Of a stretch of DNA of 51,501 nt, positions 40,307 through 47,525 are shown piece after piece. Within the stretch, counting starts at the first letter, position 1, and each line of letters begins with the position of its first letter. Source of the DNA: a virus; IMG/VR virus record IMGVR_UViG_3300029258_001885, positions 1 through 51,501 of that record, one strand, 5' to 3'. The position numbers were made by a program, and so were the translations under genes. A model generated the notes under the pieces. That model was given only the letters and a program-made list of their open reading frames with translations, was not told where the DNA came from and searched no databases.

Positions 40307-40515
40307 TACATGCTCCTCACACGCTCCCAGCGTTTTTGGTGTTTTACAAATGACAGTCCGTGCATGTCTGCCAGCCTCATCAGTCCCTTGTCATCTTGAG
40401 ACCTCTCAAGATAAAGCAGGTAATAGTACATCCACAGCTCAAACTGTATGCCCATGGCTTTGTACAGCCTTTTGACGAGTCTCCTTTTACGTATCCAGCC
40501 CCTGATACACCTCAT
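40306..40515 (-). CDS. small basic helical protein 1 (69 aa)
   Basis: The start MRCIRGWIRKRRLVKRLYKA at 40515 has AGGAGG upstream; the longer frame overlaps the gene before it. It is Lys/Arg-rich and helical, ending KHQKRWERVRSM. Two further proteins upstream end in the same kind of motif (DRLRRVRAL, KRIKRVEAMR), so the three look like a tandem family. The function is unknown. Confidence 0.55.
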   Translation of the reverse strand: MRCIRGWIRKRRLVKRLYKAMGIQFELWMYYYLLYLERSQDDKGLMRLADMHGLSFVKHQKRWERVRSM

Positions 40516-40715
40516 AAGGCTCTGACCCTCCTTAGCCTGTCCCCAAGGTTTATACATCTTTGGGCATGCCACAGGGCTGTCTCACGGACCTTGTCACTCC
40601 TGTCCTCCATGGTGATGTACCTGTTGGCCAGTGTGACCCAAAGCTTTTTGTGGGCCCCTTGGAGTGTCTCAAGCCTTTTGACCAGTCTCTTTTTGTGTCT
40701 GCACTTGTATCTCAC
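40512..40715 (-). CDS. small basic helical protein 2 (67 aa)
   Basis: The product MRYKCRHKKRLVKRLETLQG continues to ALWHAQRCINLGDRLRRVRA. It shares KKRLVKRL with protein 1 (RKRRLVKRL) and the C-terminal R/KRV motif with its neighbours. It overlaps both adjacent genes by four bases. Likely a coiled coil. Confidence 0.55.
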   Translation of the reverse strand: MRYKCRHKKRLVKRLETLQGAHKKLWVTLANRYITMEDRSDKVRETALWHAQRCINLGDRLRRVRAL

Positions 40716-40945
40716 CTCATTGCCTCCACCCTTTTGATGCGCTTGTCCAGATTGTCCACCCTGTCACGATACCTGCAAAAGTCATCCAAAGCCTGCTGGT
40801 CCTTAAACCCTGAGTCTGTATACCTTTTATTGCACTCTCTCCAGCGTCTGGCTGACATGTTGAGCTGATACCTCAGTGCTCTCAGTATCCTCTGCTTTTT
40901 GTCAAACAACCCCACACACACCTCCAGACAGGTTTTGTTATACAT
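40712..40945 (-). CDS. small basic helical protein 3 (77 aa)
   Basis: The chosen ATG at 40945 (MYNKTCLEVCVGLFDKKQRI) lies behind AAAAAAAGGG. A TTG at 40969 directly after the preceding stop is the alternative. The chain is a charged helix (LRALRYQLNMSARRWRECNK; FCRYRDRVDNLDKRIKRVEA), the longest of three tandem relatives. The function is unknown. Confidence 0.5.
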   Translation of the reverse strand: MYNKTCLEVCVGLFDKKQRILRALRYQLNMSARRWRECNKRYTDSGFKDQQALDDFCRYRDRVDNLDKRIKRVEAMR

Positions 40946-40969
40946 TACCCTTTTTTTAATCTCAGTCAA

Positions 40970-41275
40970 TCAGTTTGGTATGGGTGTGGCGGTTTTGATG
41001 TACTTGTCCAGTTGGCCTGGCTGGGCAAAGGCGGGAGGGGCAACCCTCCATTCGGACATGTGGCAGCCCAGTGATTCAAACCACGCCCTCAGGTCCTCCA
41101 TTACCCTCCTGTCTCCTGTGAGCGTGTAGTTGGGCACCATATAGTAGATACCGTCAGCTGTAGACTCATATATCTGGTTGGTTGTGTCGTAAACGAGATA
41201 AAGACGGGTAAGTGCAGCCTCATCCATGTAAATGGGCTTTACTACGTATTTGTGTTTGAAACCTTGCTCAACCAT
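40970..41275 (-). CDS. hypothetical protein (101 aa)
   Basis: ATG 41275 opens MVEQGFKHKYVVKPIYMDEA. A beta-rich first half (LYLVYDTTNQIYESTADGIY) is followed by a helix (RRVMEDLRAWFESLGCHMSE) and an end rich in Pro. No strong ribosome site is seen, and an operator-like element lies 13 bases upstream, so the mRNA may be nearly leaderless. No family is recognised. Confidence 0.55.
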   Translation of the reverse strand: MVEQGFKHKYVVKPIYMDEAALTRLYLVYDTTNQIYESTADGIYYMVPNYTLTGDRRVMEDLRAWFESLGCHMSEWRVAPPAFAQPGQLDKYIKTATPIPN

Positions 41276-41445
41276 GATGTCATACTGTTTTGTTTAACAA
41301 TCAATGACTTGATCATGGAGTAGTATAGCAAACTAAAGCCAAGACATGCCAACCAATACCATCCACTGTGTCCATTAAAGAATATTGCCCATCCAAAGAT
41401 GGTATATAGACATACCTGTCCCAGCATGTTTGCAAGTAGTCCCAC
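41242..41445 (-). CDS. small two-helix membrane protein (67 aa)
   Basis: GTG 41445 has AGGAGG at six bases; a longer frame from 41490 lacks a good site. Two hydrophobic segments are visible (QVCLYTIFGWAIFF and WYWLACLGFSLLYYSMI), then a short basic tail. The end overlaps the next gene by 34 bases and contains an operator-like element. A small inner-membrane protein is likely. Confidence 0.5.
   Translation of the reverse strand: MGLLANMLGQVCLYTIFGWAIFFNGHSGWYWLACLGFSLLYYSMIKSLIVKQNSMTSWLSKVSNTNT
41288..41302 (-). promoter_or_regulatory. operator-like dyad (TTTTGTTTAACAATC)
   Basis: The plus-strand core TTGTTTAACAAT (41290-41301) matches the TATTGTTTAACAATA family. It lies just upstream of the 40970-41275 gene. 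A TATACT box lies about 34 bases further upstream on the minus strand (41334-41329). The -35 is uncertain. Confidence 0.5.
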
Positions 41446-41510
41446 GGTCTCCCTCCTAAAGTATTCTGCTGTCGTGCCGAGTAATATCACAGACTCATTT
41501 AACTCCTCTT

Positions 41511-41720
41511 TTATGTCCTGCCTGCATGCCCTTTATTGTGGGCAGGATACGTCCCATCATCCCTTGCCATCAGCCTTCTCAGACAATTTCGACATGTAAC
41601 CTTTTTGCGTATGTTTGTGGCAGGTTTTGTAACAGGCCTGTAGGGCATGCAGAGTATCTGTGCCGTGCCCATCGGATACTCAAGGTAATGTATTGGTTTG
41701 TGTTTTTTTGTTTTATTCAC
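41511..41720 (-). CDS. small zinc-finger-like protein (69 aa, GTG start)
   Basis: GTG 41720 has AGGAGC upstream. The product has a basic N-terminus (MNKTKKHKPIHYLEYPMG) and KKVTCRNCLRRLMARDDG, a single CxxC knuckle as seen in small phage proteins with TCxxCxRRL. It ends with a His/Arg-rich tail. The function is unknown. Confidence 0.5.
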   Translation of the reverse strand: MNKTKKHKPIHYLEYPMGTAQILCMPYRPVTKPATNIRKKVTCRNCLRRLMARDDGTYPAHNKGHAGRT

Positions 41721-41755
41721 TGCTCCTGCTCCCGCTCCTGCTCCTTAAATATCCC

Positions 41756-42097
41756 TCATTTGTTATTTTTGCCCTCCACCGTTGTCCCGCACACTGTACA
41801 TACCCATGTATTGGTATCCTCCTGATAAACGGTGTATTTTTTGGCACATCTGCACGGCATGTCTACGGGAGGGCTTCCCGCTCTTGGCTTGTATCTTTTT
41901 CTTGTTGGATCCTCGATGTAACCCTTGAGAGTCCTTCTTAAACTCATCTTGTCTCTAGGAGACAGCCTCTCCCACGTCTTCGCGAAAACCTTTTCAAAAC
42001 GCATGACTGCCTCATTGTATCCATTGACATATGAGGCTCTTGGATCATGTGAAAGCACTGCAGGTATGATTAATTGAGGTGCCTTTAGTCTGGGCAT
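41756..42097 (-). CDS. hypothetical protein with C-terminal zinc ribbon (113 aa)
   Basis: The start MPRLKAPQLIIPAVLSHDPR at 42097 has GGAGGA upstream. A helical centre (YNEAVMRFEKVFAKTWERLS) precedes a zinc ribbon with CRC and CTVC (residues about 83-108). It ends GKNNK. The gene starts two bases before the stop of the upstream Ref-like gene's end region. A nucleic-acid-binding role is likely. Confidence 0.6.
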   Translation of the reverse strand: MPRLKAPQLIIPAVLSHDPRASYVNGYNEAVMRFEKVFAKTWERLSPRDKMSLRRTLKGYIEDPTRKRYKPRAGSPPVDMPCRCAKKYTVYQEDTNTWVCTVCGTTVEGKNNK

Positions 42098-42098
42098 G

Positions 42099-42437
42099 TC
42101 AGTCCTCCTTGTCCAGTTTGTGGGCGATGTCCTCAAGTGCCCTGATTGCCTCCCTGACCATTCCCCTGCCAGTGATGTAGCCCAGCAGACACCTGCCTAT
42201 GTCTTCATGTGGTTCATAGCCCTGCTCCTGCCAATACGCCTTCTCGCCCATGTGATGGAGTTTGTGGTGCTCATCTGTTGATAGCGGCAGTGTCCAATAG
42301 TCGCTTGGCTTCTGGCCCATGCCGGCACCAGCCCCCATACGTACATGGTGGGCAATACTGCTGCCCCAACCCTTGATGAGACAGTTTCTCTGCCGTATCC
42401 ACTCAAGGTATTTTTTGCTTCTGTAGGGCTTGGCCAT
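42099..42437 (-). CDS. HNH/Ref-like (DUF968-type) nuclease-fold protein (112 aa)
   Basis: From ATG 42437 the product reads MAKPYRSKKYLEWIRQRNCL. It has the histidine pair AHHVRMGAGAGMGQKPSDYW and PLSTDEHHKLHHMGEKAYW, the layout of phage Ref/DUF968 HNH-type proteins. Such proteins bind or nick DNA with RecA-dependent partners. Only one cysteine of the usual zinc site is seen. GGAG lies 12 bases upstream. A clear promoter-operator precedes the gene. Confidence 0.65.
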   Translation of the reverse strand: MAKPYRSKKYLEWIRQRNCLIKGWGSSIAHHVRMGAGAGMGQKPSDYWTLPLSTDEHHKLHHMGEKAYWQEQGYEPHEDIGRCLLGYITGRGMVREAIRALEDIAHKLDKED

Positions 42438-42469
42438 TTTGTAATCAATCTCCAATCAAGTCATGTCAG

Positions 42470-42499
42470 TTTATATGGTATTGTTTAACAATAGGTCAA
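42470..42499 (-). promoter_or_regulatory. promoter with operator in spacer
   Basis: On the minus strand TTGACC (42499-42494) and TATAAA (42475-42470) are spaced 18 bases. The spacer is mostly the perfect 15-bp dyad TATTGTTAAACAATA (42479-42493). A regulator bound here would block or change polymerase binding. It is the best of five related sites and drives the 42099-42437 gene. Confidence 0.75.
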
Positions 42500-42679
42500 G
42501 CAGGATGTTTTAAAGGACTGGTTTTATTGTCATTCTTTTCCAGCCTCCTCAGATGTTTCACGTGCAACAGGCCTGCCGTGTATTGACAGGCTCACTGTCA
42601 CGTCAAGGTTGCACACCTCCAGCTGTCTCTGGGTCCAAAATACAGTTTTAGAGCCTCTGAAGGCTTTTAAACAGCCCTG

Positions 42680-42985
42680 TCAGCACCCTCCCTGCATTTT
42701 ACCCAGCCAGTCTGAGTCTGCCTCATACAGCTCCAGCTCATCAACATCATGCCAGAAGTCCTGGTCCACAATCCTGACAATCCTGCCCTCATCCACAAGG
42801 CAGGTGTAGTAGTTGGTCACAGCCCATTTAAACATGTTGCCCTTTTTGTAGGATATGCCCATGGCATGGCACCTGTCCTCCACCTCAGTCATGCCCTCTG
42901 GCTCAACAGACAACACCGTGATGCTGTCATACCCAAGCAGACCCTCCTCCTTGCTGTCCTTTTTTAGTCTCAGTTTAAATAGCAT
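42680..42985 (-). CDS. hypothetical protein (101 aa)
   Basis: The start MLFKLRLKKDSKEEGLLGYD at 42985 has GGAGGA upstream. It is beta-rich (SITVLSVEPEGMTEVEDRCH; FKWAVTNYYTCLVDEGRIVR), with an acidic C-terminal half (DVDELELYEADSDW), ending QGGC. The frame continues open for 49 codons beyond its TGA. No known family. Confidence 0.6.
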   Translation of the reverse strand: MLFKLRLKKDSKEEGLLGYDSITVLSVEPEGMTEVEDRCHAMGISYKKGNMFKWAVTNYYTCLVDEGRIVRIVDQDFWHDVDELELYEADSDWLGKMQGGC

Positions 42986-42986
42986 C

Positions 42987-43202
42987 TCAGTCCTCCTGTT
43001 TGAGTATTGCTTCAAAACCGCACATCAAAGCAAATATCCTTGCAAGCCTCTCGCTCTTTCCGCTGACAAGCTCTTTTTCTGCTATGTCCAAAGCCAGCAG
43101 ATTGAGACCGTCCACAAGATCACGGACATCATCCTGTGACAGTCTGGGTCTGTATTGCCTGACAGGCTTTTTCAAGTTGTCTACACATGATAAAATCATC
43201 AT
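42987..43202 (-). CDS. small helical protein (71 aa)
   Basis: AAAGGAGG precedes two adjacent ATGs (43202, 43199). The product has RQYRPRLSQDDVRDLVDGLN then LLALDIAEKELVSGKSERLA and a hydrophobic end (IFALMCGFEAIL). It looks like a small helical bundle. A dyad (43241-43267) lies in its leader. The function is unknown. Confidence 0.6.
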   Translation of the reverse strand: MMILSCVDNLKKPVRQYRPRLSQDDVRDLVDGLNLLALDIAEKELVSGKSERLARIFALMCGFEAILKQED

Positions 43203-43240
43203 GTACCTCCTTTCAGATGAGGGACAGCCCTACCAAGTTA

Positions 43241-43267
43241 ATACCCTGGTACAACATACCGGGGTAT
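43241..43267. promoter_or_regulatory. two-step dyad ATACCC-GGTA / TACC-GGGTAT
   Basis: ATACCC, T, GGTA, five bases, TACC, G, GGGTAT make an almost perfect 27-bp inverted repeat between two small leftward genes. It may be an operator or an mRNA hairpin. A related CATACCC/GGGTATG dyad lies at 50142-50160. Confidence 0.5.
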
Positions 43268-43269
43268 TT

Positions 43270-43410
43270 TTATGACCATACGACATAATAACCACTGTTT
43301 TTGGATACATGATATTTGGCCCAGTCTCTTGCCTCCCTGTAGGTTGCAAAAGGACCCACGGTATCCATCGATACTGGAGTAACTACAATTGCCCAAAATG
43401 CAGTGCCCAT
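43270..43410 (-). CDS. very small protein (46 aa)
   Basis: ATG 43410 follows AAGGAGG and lies three bases after the stop of the upstream gene. The product MGTAFWAIVVTPVSMDTVGP continues FATYREARDWAKYHVSKNSG and ends YYVVWS. The beta-helix-beta pattern is typical of a short compact protein. The function is unknown. Confidence 0.55.
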   Translation of the reverse strand: MGTAFWAIVVTPVSMDTVGPFATYREARDWAKYHVSKNSGYYVVWS

Positions 43411-43413
43411 GAC

Positions 43414-43581
43414 TTAATCCTCCTTTGACGGTTTCGTGTTGAGCTGCAAACAACCGTTGTTGTCTGATATCGAAAAAACCCGGTCAACATCAGGCCCCTC
43501 TCCGCAATAGACAATCACTTCGGCATCATCCTCGAATATCTCCATTACCTTTTTTAAAATCCCGACTGTGACAATAGCCAT
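43414..43581 (-). CDS. small hypothetical protein (55 aa)
   Basis: The start MAIVTVGILKKVMEIFEDDA at 43581 has GAGGAG upstream; the longer frame has none. The remainder is beta-like and acidic (EVIVYCGEGPDVDRVFSISD), ending NTKPSKED. It probably forms a small alpha/beta protein and is coupled to the next small gene. Confidence 0.55.
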   Translation of the reverse strand: MAIVTVGILKKVMEIFEDDAEVIVYCGEGPDVDRVFSISDNNGCLQLNTKPSKED

Positions 43582-43682
43582 AAAAACTCCTCTGGTGTGG
43601 GTTGCCGCAACATCCCCCAATGAATGCAAAGTCGGTACCAGTTTGGACTACCAATGATTGCAACAGATTGAAGGAGACACAG

Positions 43683-43853
43683 GTGTCCATGGTTTGTACT
43701 GTAAAAGATGTGTGTTTTAGCGGGTTTAAAGGTGGGTTATTGATATTTTTGGAGGGCCAAACCCAATTACATCAATGGTTTGATGTTGAAGTTTATGACG
43801 GGTGTAAAAACTCTGGACACTATGCGGCCCCCTTTTTAACCGTTTTAAGATAA
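43683..43853 (+). CDS. isolated rightward small ORF (56 aa)
   Basis: GTG 43683 follows AAGGAG (43671-43676); ATG 43689 is the alternative. The product contains VCTVKDVCFSGFKGGLLIFL and LHQWFDVEVYDGCKNSGHYA. No leftward frame is open here, and the ORF is the only rightward candidate in this leftward region. It overlaps the 3' end of the ribbon-helix-helix gene by 34 bases. Expression would produce antisense RNA. It may equally be chance. Confidence 0.4.
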   Translation: MSMVCTVKDVCFSGFKGGLLIFLEGQTQLHQWFDVEVYDGCKNSGHYAAPFLTVLR

Positions 43854-44008
43854 GAATCCAGCAGACTCCTCACCAGATCAGAAGGTCTCAAACCCAGCGC
43901 TCTTGCCGACTCCTCAAGCCTTGACTTTACCGACAGCGGTACCTTTATGCCTATCAGTTTTGTTGGCTCTTGACCCAGTCTTGGCCGTCCTCCCTTTGGG
44001 TTTGTCAT
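43820..44008 (-). CDS. ribbon-helix-helix DNA-binding protein (62 aa)
   Basis: The product has GRPRLGQEPTKLIGIKVPLS then VKSRLEESARALGLRPSDLV, RSLLDSYLKT: a basic N-terminal arm, a beta strand (KLIGIKVP) and two helices, the Arc/CopG fold. Such dimers bind palindromic operators. It is the clearest candidate for the protein that recognises the TATTGTTTAACAATA sites, one of which lies upstream of its operon. Its first 95 bases overlap the end of the upstream gene in another frame. Confidence 0.75.
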   Translation of the reverse strand: MTNPKGGRPRLGQEPTKLIGIKVPLSVKSRLEESARALGLRPSDLVRSLLDSYLKTVKKGAA

Positions 44009-44312
44009 TTGAAAGATCCCCCTTGCACAGTCTGCTCAAAAAATTGTAGGTCAGCTCATGGACAAGCCTTTGCTGTGTACCCCTGCACTGTCTAAACCTC
44101 ATGTGGTTGAGTGTCCACCAGAAGTTGAAGTTGGCTGGTGTGGGCCTTGCAATCTCACCCAGTCCGGTATTGACAACCTCAAGGCCATGCTCATCAAGCT
44201 TTTTGTACAAAGGCTTGTATTTTTTGTCCTTTAGTCCCCAGCGCTTGAAACTCTCCCTGAGGGCACTGGCCTGCAACTCATGTGTTGGCATCTTTACAGC
44301 TGGTTGTCCCAT
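43914..44312 (-). CDS. hypothetical DNA-binding-like protein (132 aa)
   Basis: AGGAGGAG precedes the ATG. The core has ASALRESFKRWGLKDKKYKP, TGLGEIARPTPANFNFWWTL and LVHELTYNFLSRL, a helical protein of unknown family. The C-terminus is Lys-rich (KGRTAKTGSRANKTDRHKGT) and overlaps the ribbon-helix-helix gene. It starts downstream of an operator site at 44487-44500. Confidence 0.6.
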   Translation of the reverse strand: MGQPAVKMPTHELQASALRESFKRWGLKDKKYKPLYKKLDEHGLEVVNTGLGEIARPTPANFNFWWTLNHMRFRQCRGTQQRLVHELTYNFLSRLCKGDLSNDKPKGRTAKTGSRANKTDRHKGTAVGKVKA

Positions 44313-44486
44313 AAACTCCTCCTGTTTGGTACTCCGGACTGGACCCCAACCTCATCCAGCACCTGTCCCTCACATTTATGGGGACCATGCACCTGCTGTC
44401 CATCAAGGCCAGCGTCCAACCGTCATTGGATGTGCACTATCCAGGTGTCAGCCTGGCCTCCCTGGGTCCTGACATACCCACCGGAG

Positions 44487-44525
44487 TATTGTTTAACAAT
44501 CTACATTTTATCTAAGGCGTGTCAA
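44487..44525 (-). promoter_or_regulatory. promoter with operator over the -10 region
   Basis: The minus strand has TTGACA (44525-44520), a 16-base spacer and TAGATT (44503-44498), directly joined to TATTGTTTAACAAT on the plus strand (44487-44500). It lies at the 3' end of the primase-helicase gene and would drive 43914-44312 and the ribbon-helix-helix gene. The 195 bases between 44313 and 44507 hold no confident gene, only a few very short frames. Confidence 0.65.
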
Positions 44526-46271
44526 GTCCAAGACATTGCCGCTGTTGTCCCCGCTGATGATTTTTACATCCCTGACACATTCGGCAAAACATCTGGTCTT
44601 TTTGTCGTAAACCATCCAAAGCTTGTTGTTTATCCTGTCCACACCAGACTCACGGGTCTTTTCCATGTGCAGCTGGATAAAGTCCTCGACAGGGTTGAGG
44701 TTTAAATAATTGTCGGCATCCTGATATGTCTGGCTGTAACCCTTCTGGTTGCCCGAGTTTACCCGCTGGCTGGAATCCACCTTGTGGGGCTGCCAGACCA
44801 CTATGACATGGACCATGTAATGAGTGGCAATCCTTATGAGCTCGCCATAGGCTGCAAGTTTGTCGCTGTTGCAGTCTCCTGTAATATGGTCAAGATTGTC
44901 CAGTATCAGGAGCCTGGCCCCCTTTGCAATCATTGACTCAAACTCAGACACGCACTCGGATGGTTTGACCCTTTTGCCCTCAAGCCTGGATATCATAAGC
45001 CGGGAAACCGTTTCCTTGTACTGCTCAGGCTTGCAGATGCCACGTACCACGTCTTTTATCTTCGGTTTCAGTGCCTTGCGGGTACCCTCCACGCTTATGA
45101 GACCCACACCGGTACCTGTCATTGCTGCATAAACTGCAATCTGGTTGCAAAAGCTGGTTTTGCCGGTACCGCTCTTCGCCAAAAGCCCTGTAGTCTCCCC
45201 ACCCCTGAGCCCTCCATTGAGCATGTGGTTTAGACTGTCAAAAGGCGTCTTGCATACAAGCACCACATTCTCTGGCTCATCCTCCCTGTCCATGTCCATG
45301 TCCATGTAATTGCCGGACTGGATACTGCAACCTCCAGTCAGCCGTGTGAGGCCCGTACAGGCATCCTCAACGTCTCCAAGGCAAAGCGAGGGGTTTTGTA
45401 CCAGCCACTCATTGAGGTCCTTGTAGGGCATTTTGAGCGTCCCTACACGATCCGGTCCCAGCTGGGCAAAAAACCGCTCCACAGCCCTCTGGCCTGCCTC
45501 ATCCTCATCCATTGCCAGCCACACCTCCCAGTCATCGGGTATGTACCTCAGCATGGAGTCCACGTGTATGGAGCCGGCACCGTTGGGCAGACTAAAGGAA
45601 TTTTCAAGGCCCAGCTGCCAGCCCACCATGGCATCCCATTGTCCCTCAAAAATAACTGCACGCTTTTTTGGATCTTGCAAATTCAGCAGATGGTTGCCTA
45701 TCAGCAGACCTGTGGGAGCCCCTTTTTGGTCAAACCAGTCAGTGCAGTTTTTGGAGTCCCGGTCAAGACATACACGTATCCTTGCATTGACAATGCCCCA
45801 CGTTCGGCCAGTCCAGGCATATATTGGCCATCTCAGAGCCTCCGGTCCCTTGGTGGACACCCTCCAGGCATCAAGGGTACGGTCTTCGATACCCCTGAAA
45901 CGGCAATACTCCAAAAGGTCCGGGTGATGCCCACAGGTCACAGGTCTCCTCTGTATGCCAAAAAACCTCTCAAAGTCCACAGGCCTGATGGGGTTGGCAT
46001 CGTCCTTGTACCTGTCGTTTAAAGGCAAGGGTGCACCAAAATCCCTTGTCAGGGTAAAGAAGTTGCCAACAGCCCCACATCCGAAACACCTCCACAAACC
46101 CGTCTCCATGTTTATCTGGCTGGAAGGGTTTGAGGCAGAGTCACCCATGCACTTTGGGCACGGTCTGAATCTCAACTCCTTGCCGTAGGCCTTGACCCAT
46201 TTGGCATGCCTTGACAAAAAAGCTGCAACCTCACCCTCTCTGGGCGATCTGTACTCACGCCTGGACTGCAT
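44508..46271 (-). CDS. primase-helicase (T7 gp4-like)
   Basis: The second ATG (46271) has GGGAG at six bases. The N-terminal zinc finger is RFRPCPKCMGD and LWRCFGCGAVGNFF. The TOPRIM primase part includes RAVIFEGQWDAMVGW and EVWLAMDEDEAGQRAVERFF. The RecA-like helicase has Walker A LLAKSGTGKTSF at about 360, Walker B ARLLILDNLDH, and VHVIVVWQPHK. One protein thus primes and unwinds DNA at the fork. It is 587 residues, as expected. The ATG lies inside the preceding gene's end. Confidence 0.9.
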   Translation of the reverse strand: MQSRREYRSPREGEVAAFLSRHAKWVKAYGKELRFRPCPKCMGDSASNPSSQINMETGLWRCFGCGAVGNFFTLTRDFGAPLPLNDRYKDDANPIRPVDFERFFGIQRRPVTCGHHPDLLEYCRFRGIEDRTLDAWRVSTKGPEALRWPIYAWTGRTWGIVNARIRVCLDRDSKNCTDWFDQKGAPTGLLIGNHLLNLQDPKKRAVIFEGQWDAMVGWQLGLENSFSLPNGAGSIHVDSMLRYIPDDWEVWLAMDEDEAGQRAVERFFAQLGPDRVGTLKMPYKDLNEWLVQNPSLCLGDVEDACTGLTRLTGGCSIQSGNYMDMDMDREDEPENVVLVCKTPFDSLNHMLNGGLRGGETTGLLAKSGTGKTSFCNQIAVYAAMTGTGVGLISVEGTRKALKPKIKDVVRGICKPEQYKETVSRLMISRLEGKRVKPSECVSEFESMIAKGARLLILDNLDHITGDCNSDKLAAYGELIRIATHYMVHVIVVWQPHKVDSSQRVNSGNQKGYSQTYQDADNYLNLNPVEDFIQLHMEKTRESGVDRINNKLWMVYDKKTRCFAECVRDVKIISGDNSGNVLDLTRLR

Positions 46272-47358
46272 TGACATCTCCCAGCTCTACATCGTTTGAG
46301 CCAATTGTAAACCCAATCTTGTCCTTCTCCGCCTCACCATCCTCAGGGCCCACGTCAATTATATCTCCATAAATTTCATGGAGTTTGGACCCAATGGTTT
46401 GCCAGCCCTTTTTGGCAATCTGTATGAAATATGCATCCTTGAGTATGGCGTTGAAGTGCTTGGTAAACTGGGAGGGCTTGCGGTCGATTGTGGCAAACTG
46501 CCTGTGTGGCACCGTCAGGTCAAACTGTGGCTTGCCTGTCTTCTCGTCCATTGCAGGCACTCCACACGCAAAGATGTACCAGGCCAGTGACGCTGTCCTG
46601 CAACCATACTGCCTGAAGGTTTTGGTCAGCTCCCTGCGCTCCCTCATTGCCTGAGAAGGCATGTTTTTGATGTCTCCTGCCCAGTTGGGCCTTGCCGTAC
46701 CCCTGCCCATCTCGGACTGTCCGAAAACCCATATCCTGGCACACCCACTGACAAAATCCTTGTCCCGGTCTCTCCAAAGCATCTGGTCCCTCACCTTTTG
46801 GGCCTTGTCGGCACTCTCTGCAGCCACAAGGGCGTCAAGGCGGGCATCGTCGTTTATGTACTCCATGCCGTCCTCTCTTGGTGGCTCGGGCTCTCCATAC
46901 AAACAATCAGTCTCAAAACCCTGTACGTCCTCCTCATACTCCAGACGGGCAAGCCCAATGCCCACCAGATGCTTTGAAACAGTAGTAAAAACAGATGGTT
47001 TGGTTCCTGGTTCCATTAGCTGTCCAACAACAGGATTGATTGAAATTAACTGGGTCTTTTTTTTGCGGGTTCCATCATTACGCCATGCGGTCTCAATCCT
47101 GACAAGGCCAAACCTGCAAAGCTTTTTTAATCGGCACCTTATACGGTTGCGGGTTGATCTCAGGATTTTGGCCATGGTGTATGATGACAGTCTGGCCTGC
47201 AGACCTCCCTCCTTTTGGGCCTCTGATACCACCAGCCACATGATTGACTCGCCTATTGGGTCAAAAGCCGTTGGACTCAAATGACCCTGCCTTGCGGCTT
47301 CCCTGTACATCTTTTCCATTAACCTGCCTACTGCTGCCGGTACCTGCCTTTTTGTCAT
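46255..47358 (-). CDS. winged-helix replication-associated protein (367 aa)
   Basis: GAGAGGAG precedes the ATG. Residues about 35-115 form a winged helix (SIMWLVVSEAQKEGGLQARL; YTMAKILRSTRNRIRCRLKK; LCRFGLVRIETAWRNDGTRK). The middle contains ARIWVFGQSEMGRGTARPNW, and the C-terminal region (DRKPSQFTKHFNAILKDAYF) looks like a second HTH. Place between a candidate origin and the primase-helicase suggests a replication initiator or loader. The function is inferred. Confidence 0.55.
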   Translation of the reverse strand: MTKRQVPAAVGRLMEKMYREAARQGHLSPTAFDPIGESIMWLVVSEAQKEGGLQARLSSYTMAKILRSTRNRIRCRLKKLCRFGLVRIETAWRNDGTRKKKTQLISINPVVGQLMEPGTKPSVFTTVSKHLVGIGLARLEYEEDVQGFETDCLYGEPEPPREDGMEYINDDARLDALVAAESADKAQKVRDQMLWRDRDKDFVSGCARIWVFGQSEMGRGTARPNWAGDIKNMPSQAMRERRELTKTFRQYGCRTASLAWYIFACGVPAMDEKTGKPQFDLTVPHRQFATIDRKPSQFTKHFNAILKDAYFIQIAKKGWQTIGSKLHEIYGDIIDVGPEDGEAEKDKIGFTIGSNDVELGDVNAVQA

Positions 47359-47382
47359 TTTTTTCTACTCCTCTCTTATTGT

Positions 47383-47423
47383 GTCTACTACGTAGTAGTA
47401 GACTATTTATTACGAAGTAATAA
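47383..47423. promoter_or_regulatory. paired palindromes upstream of replication operon
   Basis: GTCTACTA-CGTAG-TAGTAGAC (47383-47403) has perfect 8-bp arms. TTATTAC-GAA-GTAATAA (47407-47423) has perfect 7-bp arms. Both share TAyTACG..GTArTA. They lie 25-65 bases upstream of the start of 46255-47358, where a repressor or initiator would bind. Confidence 0.6.
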
Positions 47424-47455
47424 CTGGTGGAAAAGCACCTAATGTTTGGGTGACC

Positions 47456-47475
47456 CCGACCACCTGGTCGGTTTT
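47456..47475 (+). terminator. rightward hairpin followed by TTTT
   Basis: CCGACC-ACCT-GGTCGG (47456-47471) is a perfect 6-bp stem, followed by TTTT. No rightward gene precedes it, so it may instead be structural DNA of the candidate origin. Confidence 0.35.
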
Positions 47476-47525
47476 AATAGAATCCTTTAAAATCGATAAA
47501 ATATTTAGAATCTGTGAGGTGGTAA

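Noticed and set aside
43238-43453. 71-codon leftward frame
   Set aside because: It overlaps two better-supported small genes (43270-43410 and 43414-43581), both with ribosome sites, and has none itself.
44313-44507. Several short leftward frames of 7-41 codons in the leader
   Set aside because: No frame has a convincing start and ribosome site together. The region is explained by the promoter-operator and a leader.
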